DNA of 64,000 nucleotides from Marsupella aquatica (lineage: Eukaryota > Marchantiophyta). Where the stretch lies: assembly GCA_973895155.1 (NCBI GenBank), contig OZ316891.1, positions 3,348,001 to 3,412,000 on the forward strand, in the 5' to 3' direction. A program made the position numbers and the translations under genes. Below, piece by piece: positions 1 through 10,713 of the stretch. Every line of letters starts with the position of its first letter. The stretch's first letter is position 1. The notes under the pieces are model-generated. The model was given only the letters and a program-made list of their open reading frames with translations, ran no database searches and was not told the DNA's origin.

Positions 1-3000
1 CAGAAATCCCAGTTCCCGATAGACTACGTACCTCTTTGATTTGCTTGTGTTGGAAATCCAGTCCTGGCGAGAATTCAGCTGGACAAGAGTCAGATTCGGG
101 AGGCGGACGAGTCATATCTCAAGCTTCCCATGAAGTTTCTGTGGCTTGGACGGATCAAACCGAGTACCCGGCTGCTTCAAACCCGCTACAGTAATTCAAT
201 TCACTGATCTTGACGCTTGAAAGCTCTACAGCTTTTCAAAACCCCAGCATGAACTGTTCTTACGCAGATCCTCTATCGTTCAATTCGTGCAGCTGAAGCT
301 GGTAATCACTCTCCCAACCAAACTGAGGCCGAATACTTTCTACTCCTACATTACGCCTACCCTCCCTATGCGCGCGGCAGGACACAAGAGAATTCAAGCC
401 TCTCCGAGAAGCCTTCAATACGCTGAATTAGTTCATTCTGAACTTCCAATTTTCCCCGTCTTTTCTTCCCTTCTCCAAATCCGATCCGTTCCTTCCCTGG
501 AGAGTGTGGCCGAGACCAAAACTTCGCTTTAGAACGAGAAAAGTGTTTCTCAGCTCGGAGTAATCACAACATAGCTGTCCCCAAAATAACGGTTTGAACT
601 CTGAAGTAATAGTAGCTTCAGCCCTGCTTTCTCTGTCAAAGGATGAGTTGATGATGGGTTGATGATTGATCGGATCCGAATCGATTCCAACGGGGCAATA
701 AATGGGAGCTCATCTGCGTCAACAACACCAGCCTTTTGCAGTTTGCTCCATAAACTCCAGTGTCCAGCTCCAGCGCCAGCGCCAGCTCCACGAGAAGCTA
801 CTCGACTGTCAGAATTAGTCTTGAGCTCGTGAGATTTGTCACTGCCTTCTCATCACACATCAGTCAACTAACAACAGCCAAGAAGCAATCATGATCTCCG
901 GAGTACAGTGCACTAATGGACTATGACAAGTGATAACAGTCTTACAGTCCTGTCCTCCAGTTTGTCCGTGCACGAGGGCCCCCTCCCAGCTATCTCGAGT
1001 GATGATTGTCACGCAACACCATTTACCATTTTTGGTTGTATCAGAAAGGAATTTGAGATGTGAAAGATGTGAAGCAGGGGTGTGGGAGTTGTCCTCCAGG
1101 AGACAAGGATGACAGTATGAAGCAGCTAGAGCCTAGATGGCTACGGTAGCCAGATGCAATGCACATTTTTCTACTGCTATGCTCCACCCATTCCAGCTAC
1201 TTCCCAGAGCCCCCTCATTCCTCTCCCCCTATGCTATGGCGGTGGTGTTGTAGGAATGTAGGTATTGTTCTTTTCTCGTCTGAGCCTTTGAGTAAAGTTG
1301 TTGGGTTAAAGAGGCTTGCCCCCGTATTGGAGACACCCATGTCCCACTAAGATATGGACCGCTAGTTCATCGGTATGTCGGGCTCCTTTGAGTAAATTGG
1401 TCGTTTTCCCCACTTCGCTTCCCCTATGATTGGGGTGGCTCTTCTCAGTAATTTGGTCTTTTCCCCATTTCTTCCGCTATGGGGTCTCTTTCGAGGTTTA
1501 TGGGGGTTTGCTTTATAAATGCCGTTGTACTTTGTTTGCCTCTTATTAATAAATGGGCCTTTTCCCCCTCTTTTCCCTTTGGGCTCTCTTTCTAGGTTTT
1601 TGGGGTTTGCTTTTACCGTATTGTATTTGTTTTGGGCTCTCTTTCTAGGTTCTGGGGATAGCTTTTACTCGATTGCACAAAATGCCCGGATGGATCTACT
1701 CAACCCACGTGGACTGCAGAAAAACCTTTTCGGTACTCAAATTAGCACTTTTTTTCTTGGTAAAAATTCTATACTTTTTTGGCCAACAGTAACCTAGTCC
1801 ATCCGGGGGTTATGAGAATGATGAAGGCCACGTTAGCTACTGTAGCACACCTCTGGTTATCCAAATTCCAGGTATAACTTTCATTTCAAAATAGAGCAAA
1901 AGTACACTCGAGGAGTAAGTTAACTCAGGCCTAGGGGGTTACATCCCATGAAGCCCCTTGGTGGGTTAAATCACATAAAGCCATGGGTTACCCAATGGGG
2001 GGGGGGGGAGACAACCAACCTTGATTGATACCTTCACGCAATGGGTTACCTTACACATTATTTTCTGTAGTGGGGGGAACTACGTTCCCGCGAAAAGATT
2101 AGATATATGTTTCGAAAACCTGACGGTTCCGGTCGCTGTTTGGTAGTTTTTGCCAGTTCTCCGGTCGTGACGAAATCGAAGTCACAAACACGACAGGTCG
2201 CGTCTCCAAAGTGTGGGAAACCTCAGAGCCTTGTCTGGAACGTCGCAAACGTATCGTAAGGTTCACTACTGACCGTATATGGGTCTCCTGTAGTCCTGTG
2301 AATCGACAGTCAAAAGGACCGGCTGGAGCCGGTCGTGTACCTTGTCCACTGTACGCTCACCCGTCTCACGCGCGTGCTGCCGGTCATGTACGGTTCCTAT
2401 TTGTTACGATTGATCACATACCGTAGACTCGAATATCTAATTTATAACAAAGTGCCAAAAAAAAGCAAGGAGCGCCCAAACAGGAGACATGAGGCTCGAA
2501 GGTAATGTTTAAGGTTTTTCCTATTGTGTCCGTGTGGCCAAGGTCAACTTGTGTGAACGAGAAGAGCTGAAGAGGATAGTAATGTTCATTATCTAACGCT
2601 AATAGATTATTTTTCTGACAGTCAGATCTCGTCTGATTTAAGGATGACTGTTAGATTCTGGTTAGTAGGGTCTTGGCTAGATTGCATTTTGGATATCTAA
2701 TTTTCGTGAAAGATGCCCCAAGTAGTTTCAGGCTGCCCCTATTAATTGAAAAGTGTTGGTTAATTTGGAGCAGACTTGTCAAATTATATGGACACCTTTT
2801 GTATCAGCTTTGTTTAAACTTAAAACAAATTCAGCATGCCCTCTGATGTCCTTTATATTAAGTGGCAAAATTTGAGACTTTTCTGACATCCTTTACTCCA
2901 TTTCCAATCAGCATGAAGAAGGTCAAATAACTGAAACCGGGCACTTCATGTGCCCTGAGTATTTTGGGCATGAACAACAATTTACTACAGGTTAAACCAA

Positions 3001-3365
3001 CTGAAACAGGCTACAAACAGTTAGGAGAACATTTGCAAGTCAAATTTAATCAAAACCATACCAAGTGCTATGCAAGCCTTTACATATGTTCTCCAAAATT
3101 CAGGTCAAGCTTTGCCAGTCCATCTCTGTTTCAGAACCAACCCGCAGTTTCACCAAACCTAAGTTTCAGATATTCTATTTATGGCTTGCTTCACTGTTGG
3201 ATATGGCACTGCTTCACTATTTGAAAGATAAAAATATTAAGTTTTAGAGCAAAGCATGCAAGGACTTGATGTCCCTAATGTTGTAGTCCACCTACCAAAA
3301 TCTCTTTGTCAAGTGTCGTCACCTTTCCTCCAATAACCCCATTTTTGCATACTTTTAAGGGGGAA
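1..3365. other. Region without a recognised gene
   Basis: All open frames here are short (under about 95 codons), none resembles a known family, and none shows a splice-linked continuation. The stretch at about 2090-2420 is richer in GC than its surroundings but its longest frame, 71 codons, has no recognisable motif. The region 1380-1670 carries short degenerate direct repeats, listed separately. A run of twelve G residues lies near 2000. I see no promoter or RNA gene that I can support. Confidence 0.5.
1484..1666. repeat. Degenerate direct repeats, about 34 bp each
   Basis: Three related copies of a unit reading roughly GG-CTCTCTTTCTAGGTT followed by TGGGG and TTTGCTTTTA begin near 1484, 1580 and 1634. 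Spacing is uneven (about 96 and 54 bp), so this is not a clean array. Similar T- and G-rich wording (TTTTCCCC, GGGCTCTTTT) recurs around 43370-43450. This is probably decayed repeat DNA of unknown family. Confidence 0.45.
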
Positions 3366-3441
3366 ATGGAAATTTGAACCAGTAGCTTTAATATTTAAAG
3401 TTTTTAAGGGCCAGGCGCTCAACTGTCATACCACTCAGGCC
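3366..3441 (-). other. tRNA-like sequence, possible tRNA pseudogene or SINE head
   Basis: Read on the minus strand, the sequence has a D-arm-like segment (TGGTATGACAGTTGAGC, near 3418-3436) and, about 45 bases further on, TGGTTCAAATTTCC (near 3368-3381), which resembles the RNA polymerase III B box GGTTCRANNCC. The spacing matches a tRNA with a slightly long anticodon arm. I could not fold a convincing acceptor stem by eye, so a functional tRNA gene is unlikely; a tRNA relic or tRNA-derived retroposon head is the better reading. Confidence 0.3.
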
Positions 3442-3590
3442 TTAAAAAAAACCTTTAGCACCATTGCTTGTTGATGGGGTTATGTTTTCTGTCTGGCTGT
3501 CCAGCCTTCTGTATTGATGTTCTTGCCGTATGATTACTCCCTTTCGCTTTTGGGCTGTCTCCAAAAGGAATTACTGAGTCAAATAAAGGA

Positions 3591-3645
3591 TAGAAGCTTG
3601 CAGTGGGGTTACAGCATTTATGATAATGGAATCCTTACGATAATG
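3591..3645 (+). repeat. Left copy of a direct repeat flanking the G-rich element
   Basis: The 55 bp starting TAGAAGCTTGCAGTGG are repeated at 4308-4362 with roughly 80% identity by eye. The two copies bracket the G-rich element at 3653-4293, so the locus is either an element lying between the halves of an older tandem duplication or a duplication that arose with the insertion. Confidence 0.65.
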
Positions 3646-3652
3646 CTTGGGG

Positions 3653-4293
3653 AACCCGGTTTGACCTTGCCCGTCAAACTGGTCGAAAATCATCGGCAAA
3701 TCGGCAACCCGGCACCCGGGTTCGGGGGCAGTCCGGGCCGGGACAAGTTCGGGAGACATTCGGGCCGGGTTCGGGCGAGGTTTGGGGGAGGTCGGGGGAG
3801 TTCGGGCGAGTTCGGGCGAGGGGGAGTTCGGGTGAGGGGGAGTCTGGGCCGGGTTCGGGGGAGTTCGGGCGAGGTTCGGGGGACCGGGAGTTCAGGGTAG
3901 GTCGGGGCAGTTCGGGGGAGGGTCGGGGGAGTTTCAGGGGAGTTCGGGGGAGGGTCGGGGGAGGGTCGGGGGAGTTCGGGAAGGGTCCGGGTTCGGGTCC
4001 GGGGGAGTCCAGGACTCTAAACCCCGCCCTCCTTCCCCCAGCCCCGACCCCAGACCCGGGGCCGGCTGGCTGCCACCCCGAACCGGGGTCCGGGGGAGTC
4101 CGGGTTCGGGTCTGGGGGAGTCCGGGAAGGGTTCGGGTGAGTTCGGGAGGAGTCCGGGAAGGGTCCGGGGGAGTCCGGGTGAGTTCGGGAAAATATTGTG
4201 GAATATCCGTCAAATTGGTCATTTTCGAGCCGTCATTTGACAGTTTGACGTGCCCGGCAAGCCGTCAACTTGCCCGTCAGGTTAAACCGGGTT
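3653..4293. mobile_element. G-rich element with terminal inverted repeats
   Basis: The left end reads AACCCGGTTTGACC and the right end GGTTAAACCGGGTT, a near-perfect inverted pair of 14 bp. Both ends are directly flanked by GGGG, a possible 4-bp target duplication, though such a simple motif could be chance. Subterminal sequence also recurs: CCGTCAAACTGGTC near the left end and CCGTCAAATTGGTC near the right. The interior (about 3710-4165) is a degenerate array of TTCGGG and AGTCCGGG units, all G-rich on the plus strand, with many GGG runs able to form G-quadruplexes. It creates a long proline-rich open frame on the other strand that I consider spurious. No transposase is visible, so it would be non-autonomous. 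Element status is an inference from the ends. Confidence 0.5.
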
Positions 4294-4307
4294 GGGGAAA
4301 GTAATTG

Positions 4308-4362
4308 GTAGAAGCTTGCAGTGGTCGTTACAACATTTATGAGAATGGATACCTACTGTAGT
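4308..4362 (+). repeat. Right copy of a direct repeat flanking the G-rich element
   Basis: Partner of the copy at 3591-3645, sharing TAGAAGCTTGCAGTGG and the following GTTACAACATTTATGAGAAT-like stretch, with about 80% identity by eye. Confidence 0.65.
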
Positions 4363-5663
4363 GAACCTTGTATAAATGGAGCGTGGATAAGTGCACTTCA
4401 TGGATGAGTGAAGGCCAATCATATCATTCTCTGATATTACAAGTTTTTTTTTGGTAAATTGCATTAAAAAATTGAAATTTGCATAAATACATATTTACCC
4501 TCACTATATGATAAAATTTTAACATTAAATGATACACAAGTGCATTTTGCTCATAAATACACTTTGCATTTATCAATTACTATATATGTATACATAAGAA
4601 GCCTTTATTGATAAGTGCAACAAATAATTACATAAACTAATTTCATGTATTTATCCTCTTGAAATGGGCAATATTAGGGCTAGGGGTCACACACTCAATA
4701 CAATAGAGAAGTGCGGAAGAGATTTAGCACTTCTATGGATATGTGCAGGCTGGTGGTGTCTTCCTGATAGCCTACACTTAAATATGGTTCACTCTATGAT
4801 GCCAAATTTTGGTCAAGCATTCCTGCAAAATGCATCTTCTTGCGGCATTGTGCCCTGCCATTCTATGTTGTCCACTAGCACGCATTGCCCAATGTGCGCA
4901 TAAGGTGGAGTCATGAGGACATACATTTCCAAATGCTATTTATGGTGTGTAAAACCCACATAAGTGCAGGTTTTGCTCAACACATGTCATCCCAGCAAAC
5001 ATATCCCATCTGTAACTGTCTTAGTTGAGGCAAATTAGGTTCCAAGTTCAAGTTTCATAATTCAACAAGCTATTGCACAAAACCTCATCCCAAAGTGGGG
5101 TCCACCACAGCACTTTAGACAAAGGACTTGACGCTTAGAAATAGGCAGGCTAACATCTAAGAGTGGTGTCCAAGAAATTGTAATAAATGAATCTTCTAGG
5201 AATAATGCTAGCGGGCAACACACCCAACAGAGCCAATCAATTTCCAGGTTCTGGCAACAAGTTCCAGGAGCCGTTATACGAGGCACCATGCAAAAAGAAA
5301 AAGTGAAACTCCTTTTGGCCTTTTGGTCATTTATTTTGGCAATCAATTGGAGACTTCTCTCAATGTGAATTGAAATCGGTTTGGGACTGATAAAGTGTCT
5401 TCCATTCATTATGGTACTTTAAATATTCCATGAATGAAGTGGAAATTTCAAGTAATACTGTGTATCAGGTCATTGTCCCATCTTTTGGGTGTCCTCTTAA
5501 CACCTTGGCTTTTTATTTTTGCTGCAGAAAATCAAATTTCAACTTGCACTAGTGGATGGCATCGTGATCTTTTTGCCAGCCAAAGACCCAATCATAATGC
5601 TGATTGGCATTTCTGCTGTTCTTCACAGTAGCCATTTTGCTTTCCCTGTCTTGGCAAAACACA
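4363..5663. other. AT-rich spacer without a recognised gene
   Basis: The stretch 4440-4640 is strongly AT-rich and repeats variants of TGCATTTAT and ATAAATACA, wording also seen around 18420-18620. The open frames at 4664-4903 and 5062-5409 (minus) have no recognisable motif and no supporting splice signals. Nothing else is supported. Confidence 0.5.
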
Positions 5664-6058
5664 TTTTGTTGGTCAATTGGTCAAAGAATGAGCCTAGAAT
5701 CGAAAGGTCCCAAGTTCAATGCTCCCTCCGCACACTAGGGGTGTAGTGGTGGGAGTAGTGATTATCTTCTCAACTTTGGGGCCCTGGTTTAATATTTTCT
5801 CCCTTCTGGTTTGGGTCCCTGTAGGATCCCTGGGTATTGTTTTCTTGTCCCTTCTGGTTTGGGTCCCTCTAGGATCCCTGGGTATTGTTTTCTTGTCCCT
5901 TCTGGTTTGGGTCCCTGTAGGATCCCTAGGTAGGGTATTGTTTTCTTGTCCCTTCTGGTTTGGTCCCTGTAGGATCCCTGGGTATTGTTTTCTTGTGATT
6001 ACCCTACATAGAATTGTATGCTCCAGAGCAGTAACTCCTCTATGTTCAAGACAAAGAC
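5664..6058 (+). mobile_element. tRNA-derived SINE, copy with expanded internal repeat
   Basis: This matches the SINE at 61000-61317 over most of its length: a tRNA-like head (TTGGTCAATTGGTCAAAG, then AGTTCAATGCTCC in the B-box position), GGTGTAGTGGTGGGAGTA, the CCTGGTTTAAT stretch, the TGGGTCCCTG/GGATCCCTGGGTATTGT segment, and the tail TACATAGAATTGTATGCTCC. The difference is that the last internal segment is present in four tandem copies here (5801-5996) and once in the other SINE. The B box has decayed and I see no clear poly(A) tail or target duplication, so this copy looks older. Transcription by RNA polymerase III is known for this class, not shown here. Confidence 0.75.
5801..5996 (+). 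repeat. Four tandem copies of a 48-bp unit inside the SINE
   Basis: Units start at 5801, 5849, 5897 and 5950, each beginning CCCTTCTGGTTTGG and ending TTTTCTTGT. Lengths are 48, 48, 53 and 47 bp; the third carries a short insertion (CCTAGGTAGGG) and the fourth lacks one G. The near identity of the units suggests recent unequal exchange or slippage compared with the rest of the SINE copy. Confidence 0.9.
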
Positions 6059-6870
6059 ACTGACGGCTGCATGGCTGAATGGCAGCCATGGATGCAATCC
6101 GTTTGTTCCCTGGGGAGGTGTGACATTGCCGGCTAGCATGGCAACCCACCAAAAAATTCACACAGCAGCACTCAGTCGAGAAACCCGGTGGATGGACTTA
6201 TATTAAAAAAATAAAATAGGGCAGGTGTAAAGCTGTCAGTGCATGGCTAGGTACTGAATTCAAGAACTTGAAAACCAATATCCTAATCACCCCTGTTGCT
6301 GCTGTTTCGAAAAGAATAATGTTCTTGGATAGATTTGAAAAGGAAATGAACAAACCCAAATCCTCTGGAAAAGAATTCTATGTCGATGCAAGGCATGTGG
6401 AAGCTCAAACTATCCAATCCACTTTATGGGTTCATTCTTTTCTAAGTCTTTCTCTGGTTCATGGTTTTCTGCCTACTGTTATTTCGTGCTGTCGTAGAAA
6501 TTTTCAGCCCGATTTTAGCCCTCTGTTATGAGCATCATCTCTGGGAGGCTTATTAGTTTTGCTGGCAGATTGCTCTGTCATTCAGAGAGTCGGTGAGTTC
6601 ATCTGCTGATAGCCATTTCTCCTACACTTCGTGCAATTACAGAATTCTCTAGCCAGTTTTGTTTGTCATAGTGCTACAATTTCGCTCGTCTCTCTCGCTC
6701 GCTTTCTCGGAAGTACGTCTCGGTTTGGAAGCTGTTCTACAACTGGGATGGCGTCGAGGTGTGATTCCGCTGTCATCAGGGGCCCTCTGTCTGTGTGCTC
6801 TCCCTGCTAATTGGAACACGGAAGCAAGTACAGAACAGGGGCATACCCTAGACAGCGCGCAGTTTCGCCA
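6059..6870. other. Upstream region of the NAA40 gene
   Basis: No convincing gene lies here. The frame at 6268-6531 has no known motif. The 200 bases before the NAA40 start are less AT-rich and probably contain its promoter and 5' leader. I see no clear TATA element, and the transcription start cannot be placed from sequence alone. Confidence 0.4.
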
Positions 6871-8973
6871 ATGGAGAAGAGCAACAGCAAGAAGGCTGGA
6901 GGGGCCAGCAAAGGCAAAGACAAGAAACTCAAACGCAAAGAGGTCAGGTATGCCCTGCCTCTGCTCTAATTTAAACTTAGGGTTTGTTTCACCATCTTGC
7001 AGCATCTCCCCTGCAAGCATTATTGCATTGAAGCGTTGATCAGTGATCAGCACATCGAACATTCACACAGCATCGCCGTTTACAACAGGAACTAGCTAAG
7101 AAGAAGGCCACAGAAGACTTGGTGAAGGCCGCATATGGAAAGTCAAATATAATCGAGGAATTTCCTGCATTCCTCAAGTATGAACGCAATGGTGAGTGGA
7201 ATTTGCATTGAATTAAATCCGTGTACTCTTCATTTTAGATAAGGGTCGGCATTTTATCAAATTTTATGTCTTATCATGAAGCTTAATTTCAGAACCCTAA
7301 ACCCTGAAATTTTATCAATTCTCCCAGTCATCCAGCACGGTTGCATTAGTGAGCACCATTTGCGGTGGGCTTTGCAGGTCTGAATCTGGTACTTGAGTAT
7401 GGACATGGAGAGCAGTTGTCTCCGTCTTTGAAAAACTACATACAACGCCTTTGCAAGGTCTAATCCTCTCTAGGCCACTTTTTTAAATGGCTGTGATGTT
7501 GTCACGATATTCTACACGAGACAGGGTCGTAGTAATATATTTGCAATTTTCTTCGATGCGACAAAATTAGTGTCTTATTTTGGTTCTTGAGTTGACGAGA
7601 CAATTCTAGAGTGAGGTCAAAACTTAAAATTCTCACCATACATTTTGTACTGTTACCTGCGACTGTTCGCTTTTTACTTCCTTTTCGGGCATACAGTTCT
7701 CATGTTCTCTCGTTGGTTCTCGTATGTGCTAGAGCAGGTAAATATGGAAGTACCATTTGGAGATGAGTGGCCACAAGAAGAGAAGAACAAGCGCCGCGAC
7801 ATGGTTTCGCCAGAGGCCCGGTATATCTTTCTGCGACAGTCCTGTGGTGCACAGAATGATTCCAAGGATGATACTCAGGCTCCTCAAAGTCAAATTGCTG
7901 GGGGAAAGGAGCAGGGATTGTGGGATGGAGAAGGAGACCCAGTCGTTGCTTTCGTCCAATTTCGATTTGTTATAGATCATGACGTGCCTGTCCTTTATGT
8001 TTATGAAATACAGCTGGAGAGCTGTGTTCAAAGAAAGGGATTAGGCAAGTTCCTCATGCAGTTCATAGAACTCATTGCCCGTAAGGTTTGTGTTCTCATC
8101 ACTTGTTTTCCCATTGCTGAACTTTAATGTCCCATTTATTTAAGTAATTGTTAAAACAAAATTATTAGTCACGTCTGTCCTCATCAAAGTTTCAAGTCAT
8201 TCAGTACTGGTTTCAAAATCCTACGTACTCATACCGAAGTTTTATCTACTTGAGGAATCTGCCCAAAGGAACACTCCACAATCCCTGGGAACACGAGCCT
8301 TGTAGGCTTTATCTCACGACATGTGGGAAGTCTGGGTCTAAACTGATGAAAGCTGATGGTTGCAGAATCATATGAAAGGAATATTACTAACCGTACAAAA
8401 GAAGAACACAGAAGCTATGGCTTTCTACATTTCCAAATTAAGGTACGTAAAGCATTCTTCACGCTTTTTTATTTGACTTGGTTCCTGCCGCCAGTGTTTG
8501 ATGTTGCACCCTTATGTGAGTGAAGAGCTTATTTCGTCAAATGTGGCTGACTCGTTGAGAACTTCTTAACTTGAATGCGTCAGATACATTATAGCAGCTG
8601 TTTCTCCATCGCGTTGGGATTCACTGGTGAGTGAGTCATATTTTGTTGGGCAAGCTTGTCATCAGGGTTTGAGTTTTGTTAAAGGCTTTCATAATTGTGC
8701 TTGAGAGATATGGAACTTGGACAACAGAGGACATTCAGCAAACTTGACGCTGACAATAGAGGACTTTCAATCCTTACATCTCCATAACCTGTCGTTGCTG
8801 ACTATGATTATCCCGCTGGAAATTAATTTGAAATTTTATATGGTCTGTGAGAGAAGGCTGGCGCAGATGCAAGCTATGAAATATTATCCAAGACCTTTGA
8901 CCCTGAAGCGAAGTCCATCTTAGAGGTAAATATGCTCTTCGAAAGGAAATATAACCAGGCGACGTCTTTCTGA
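6871..8973 (+). CDS. NAA40: N-alpha-acetyltransferase 40 (NatD type), histone H4/H2A N-terminal acetyltransferase
   Basis: Seven exons: 6871-6942, 7089-7191, 7378-7457, 7738-8085, 8366-8442, 8584-8626 and 8857-8973, predicting 279 residues. All introns are GT-AG and the frame holds across every junction. The protein starts with a lysine-rich tail (first 24 residues). It has the GNAT acetyl-CoA loop QRKGLG at about 183-188, preceded by the strand VLYVYEIQLE and followed by MKGILLTV and AMAFYISKLRY, the order seen in NAA40. In characterised eukaryotes this enzyme acetylates the N-terminal serine of histones H4 and H2A in cytosol and nucleus. A hydrophilic insert at about 120-146 looks lineage-specific. 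The last exon is least certain: its acceptor has a weak pyrimidine tract, and reading past a possible donor at 8926 gives the stop at 8971. The start is the first ATG in frame with the basic tail. Confidence 0.88.
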
Positions 8974-10516
8974 CTTCACTGTCTGTAGATCATTCCATTG
9001 TAGAGTCCAAGTTCTGGCAGGTTCTCATTGATAATTACTTTGCATACATCGCATCCGGTTGAACTTGTAATCTGGCTAGATAACTCAACCATGTTACTTG
9101 GAGTGTGTACTTACTTTTGTATCTTGTGCCTGTCAGGACGGAGTTTCAAATGTTTAATTGCATCGCAAGTTGACACGTCAATATGCGCGAATGGAATCCC
9201 TTGCATTCAGCCTGAATCTTTTGGCTGACTTGAATTGAGGGCCAAAAGTAAAATGCAGGAGAAGAATTCACTTTTCCATCAGCACTTAGAAGGGTACTAA
9301 CAATCGTCTCACCTTCGCTGGGCCGTTAAATTAATTCAGTCAGTCTTTCTACTAAAGGCATGAGTACGAAATGTACTCGATTGGGAAGCGACAAGCACCG
9401 TCATGGGCTACTAGAGTTCAAAATTGGAAATGGAAGACTCGGCCTAGATCATCTGCAGATTACTACCAAAACTCAAATATCATGTCTGGTTTTCGGGCAT
9501 CACCTATTCCAGTGTACAATCGTAACTTGCAAGTACACTTTCCCGAATTTGTTTGATTGTTCTCACTGAGTAGTAAATGCGTGTAGTAGTGATCAGCCCA
9601 GATCTCCAGGAACGAGTTTTTCCCTTCTCGACTTGGTGTGGAACTGAGTGCGTTCACAAAGTAGGCAACAAGGGCGATTAAGGTGACCAAACATGCACGT
9701 TTCGAGCGAGTATTCAATGTAGGCCAGGTGCTTACAGGATGGGTTGACCTGGCCAAACGAATGCGTCTGATTGAAGGAGAATTTTCGGCAGTCGTGCCAA
9801 GTCATGACACTTGAGCAAACTGGCCTACTTTGTTTTCCGTTCTAAGGCCAAGACTCTTGGCAACCTCAAAATAATAATTTATGCTTGAAGGAATGGAGGA
9901 GGCACGGGTATGGGCGAAATGTTTGCAGGAAAAGTCAATCTGCTTGGAGTGTGGGGAGCATCTCAGGAAATGGAACTTCCAAAACACTACAGCAGTGTGT
10001 GCTGTCGATAGAGATGCATTTAAGAGTGAGTAAAAAAGAAAGGGTCCTGAGATGGTCTAAAGCCGCCTAGTTTAATGGAGATCAAAATTGGGAGAGGGAA
10101 TATAGTACAGCTTTCCTAGGGTATTGTGAGCCCATTTGAATTTTCCATTAAAAAAATTATTTTGAGATGGTCCTCTTATTGTCTCTTGGTAGAAAGAGAA
10201 ATATCTCAAAGAGAAGAAAAGTATTAAAATCCCACTCAAAATGCACTGAACTGGAGATCCTATATGAACTTGAACGGTCTTATCTGAGCAAATGGCATGG
10301 AAATACCACGAGGCTTATACCTCCAGTAAATTACATAGCATAAAGGATAGTTTTGGAGGGAAATAAGTTTCAAAACAAAGCCAAACACTAAAAACCCTGG
10401 AGGAAATAACAGGGAAGTACTTACAATGTGGATAGGATTCATTGTGTTTGTTCAGAACGCCCCCCCCCCCCCCCAACACACACATCCATTCCAAAATTCA
10501 TGGTATGTGGTCGCAC

Positions 10517-10713
10517 CATGTCAAATATTTTCATCACAAACACACGAATGGCCAGGCTTGGGTCCAACTCATGGTTAGGAAAATACGTCACTTTCATCCA
10601 ATGGTCAGGGACAAGTCCATTCATGTCAACTATTTTTGTCGCTAACACTAATGGCGATGTTTGGGTCCAAGTCATGGTTAGGGAAATATGTCACTCTAAT
10701 CCAATGGCCAGGC
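10517..10713 (+). repeat. Tandem duplication, about 105 bp period
   Basis: Two diverged copies, 10517-10609 and 10622-10713, share CATGTCAA at the start, GGGTCCAA-TCATGGTTAGG in the middle and ATCCAATGG-CAGG at the end. A 12-bp linker separates them. Function unknown. Confidence 0.75.

Noticed and set aside
3674-4222. 182-codon proline- and arginine-rich frame on the minus strand
   Set aside because: It is the complement of the G-rich tandem array; the composition follows the repeat and no domain is present.
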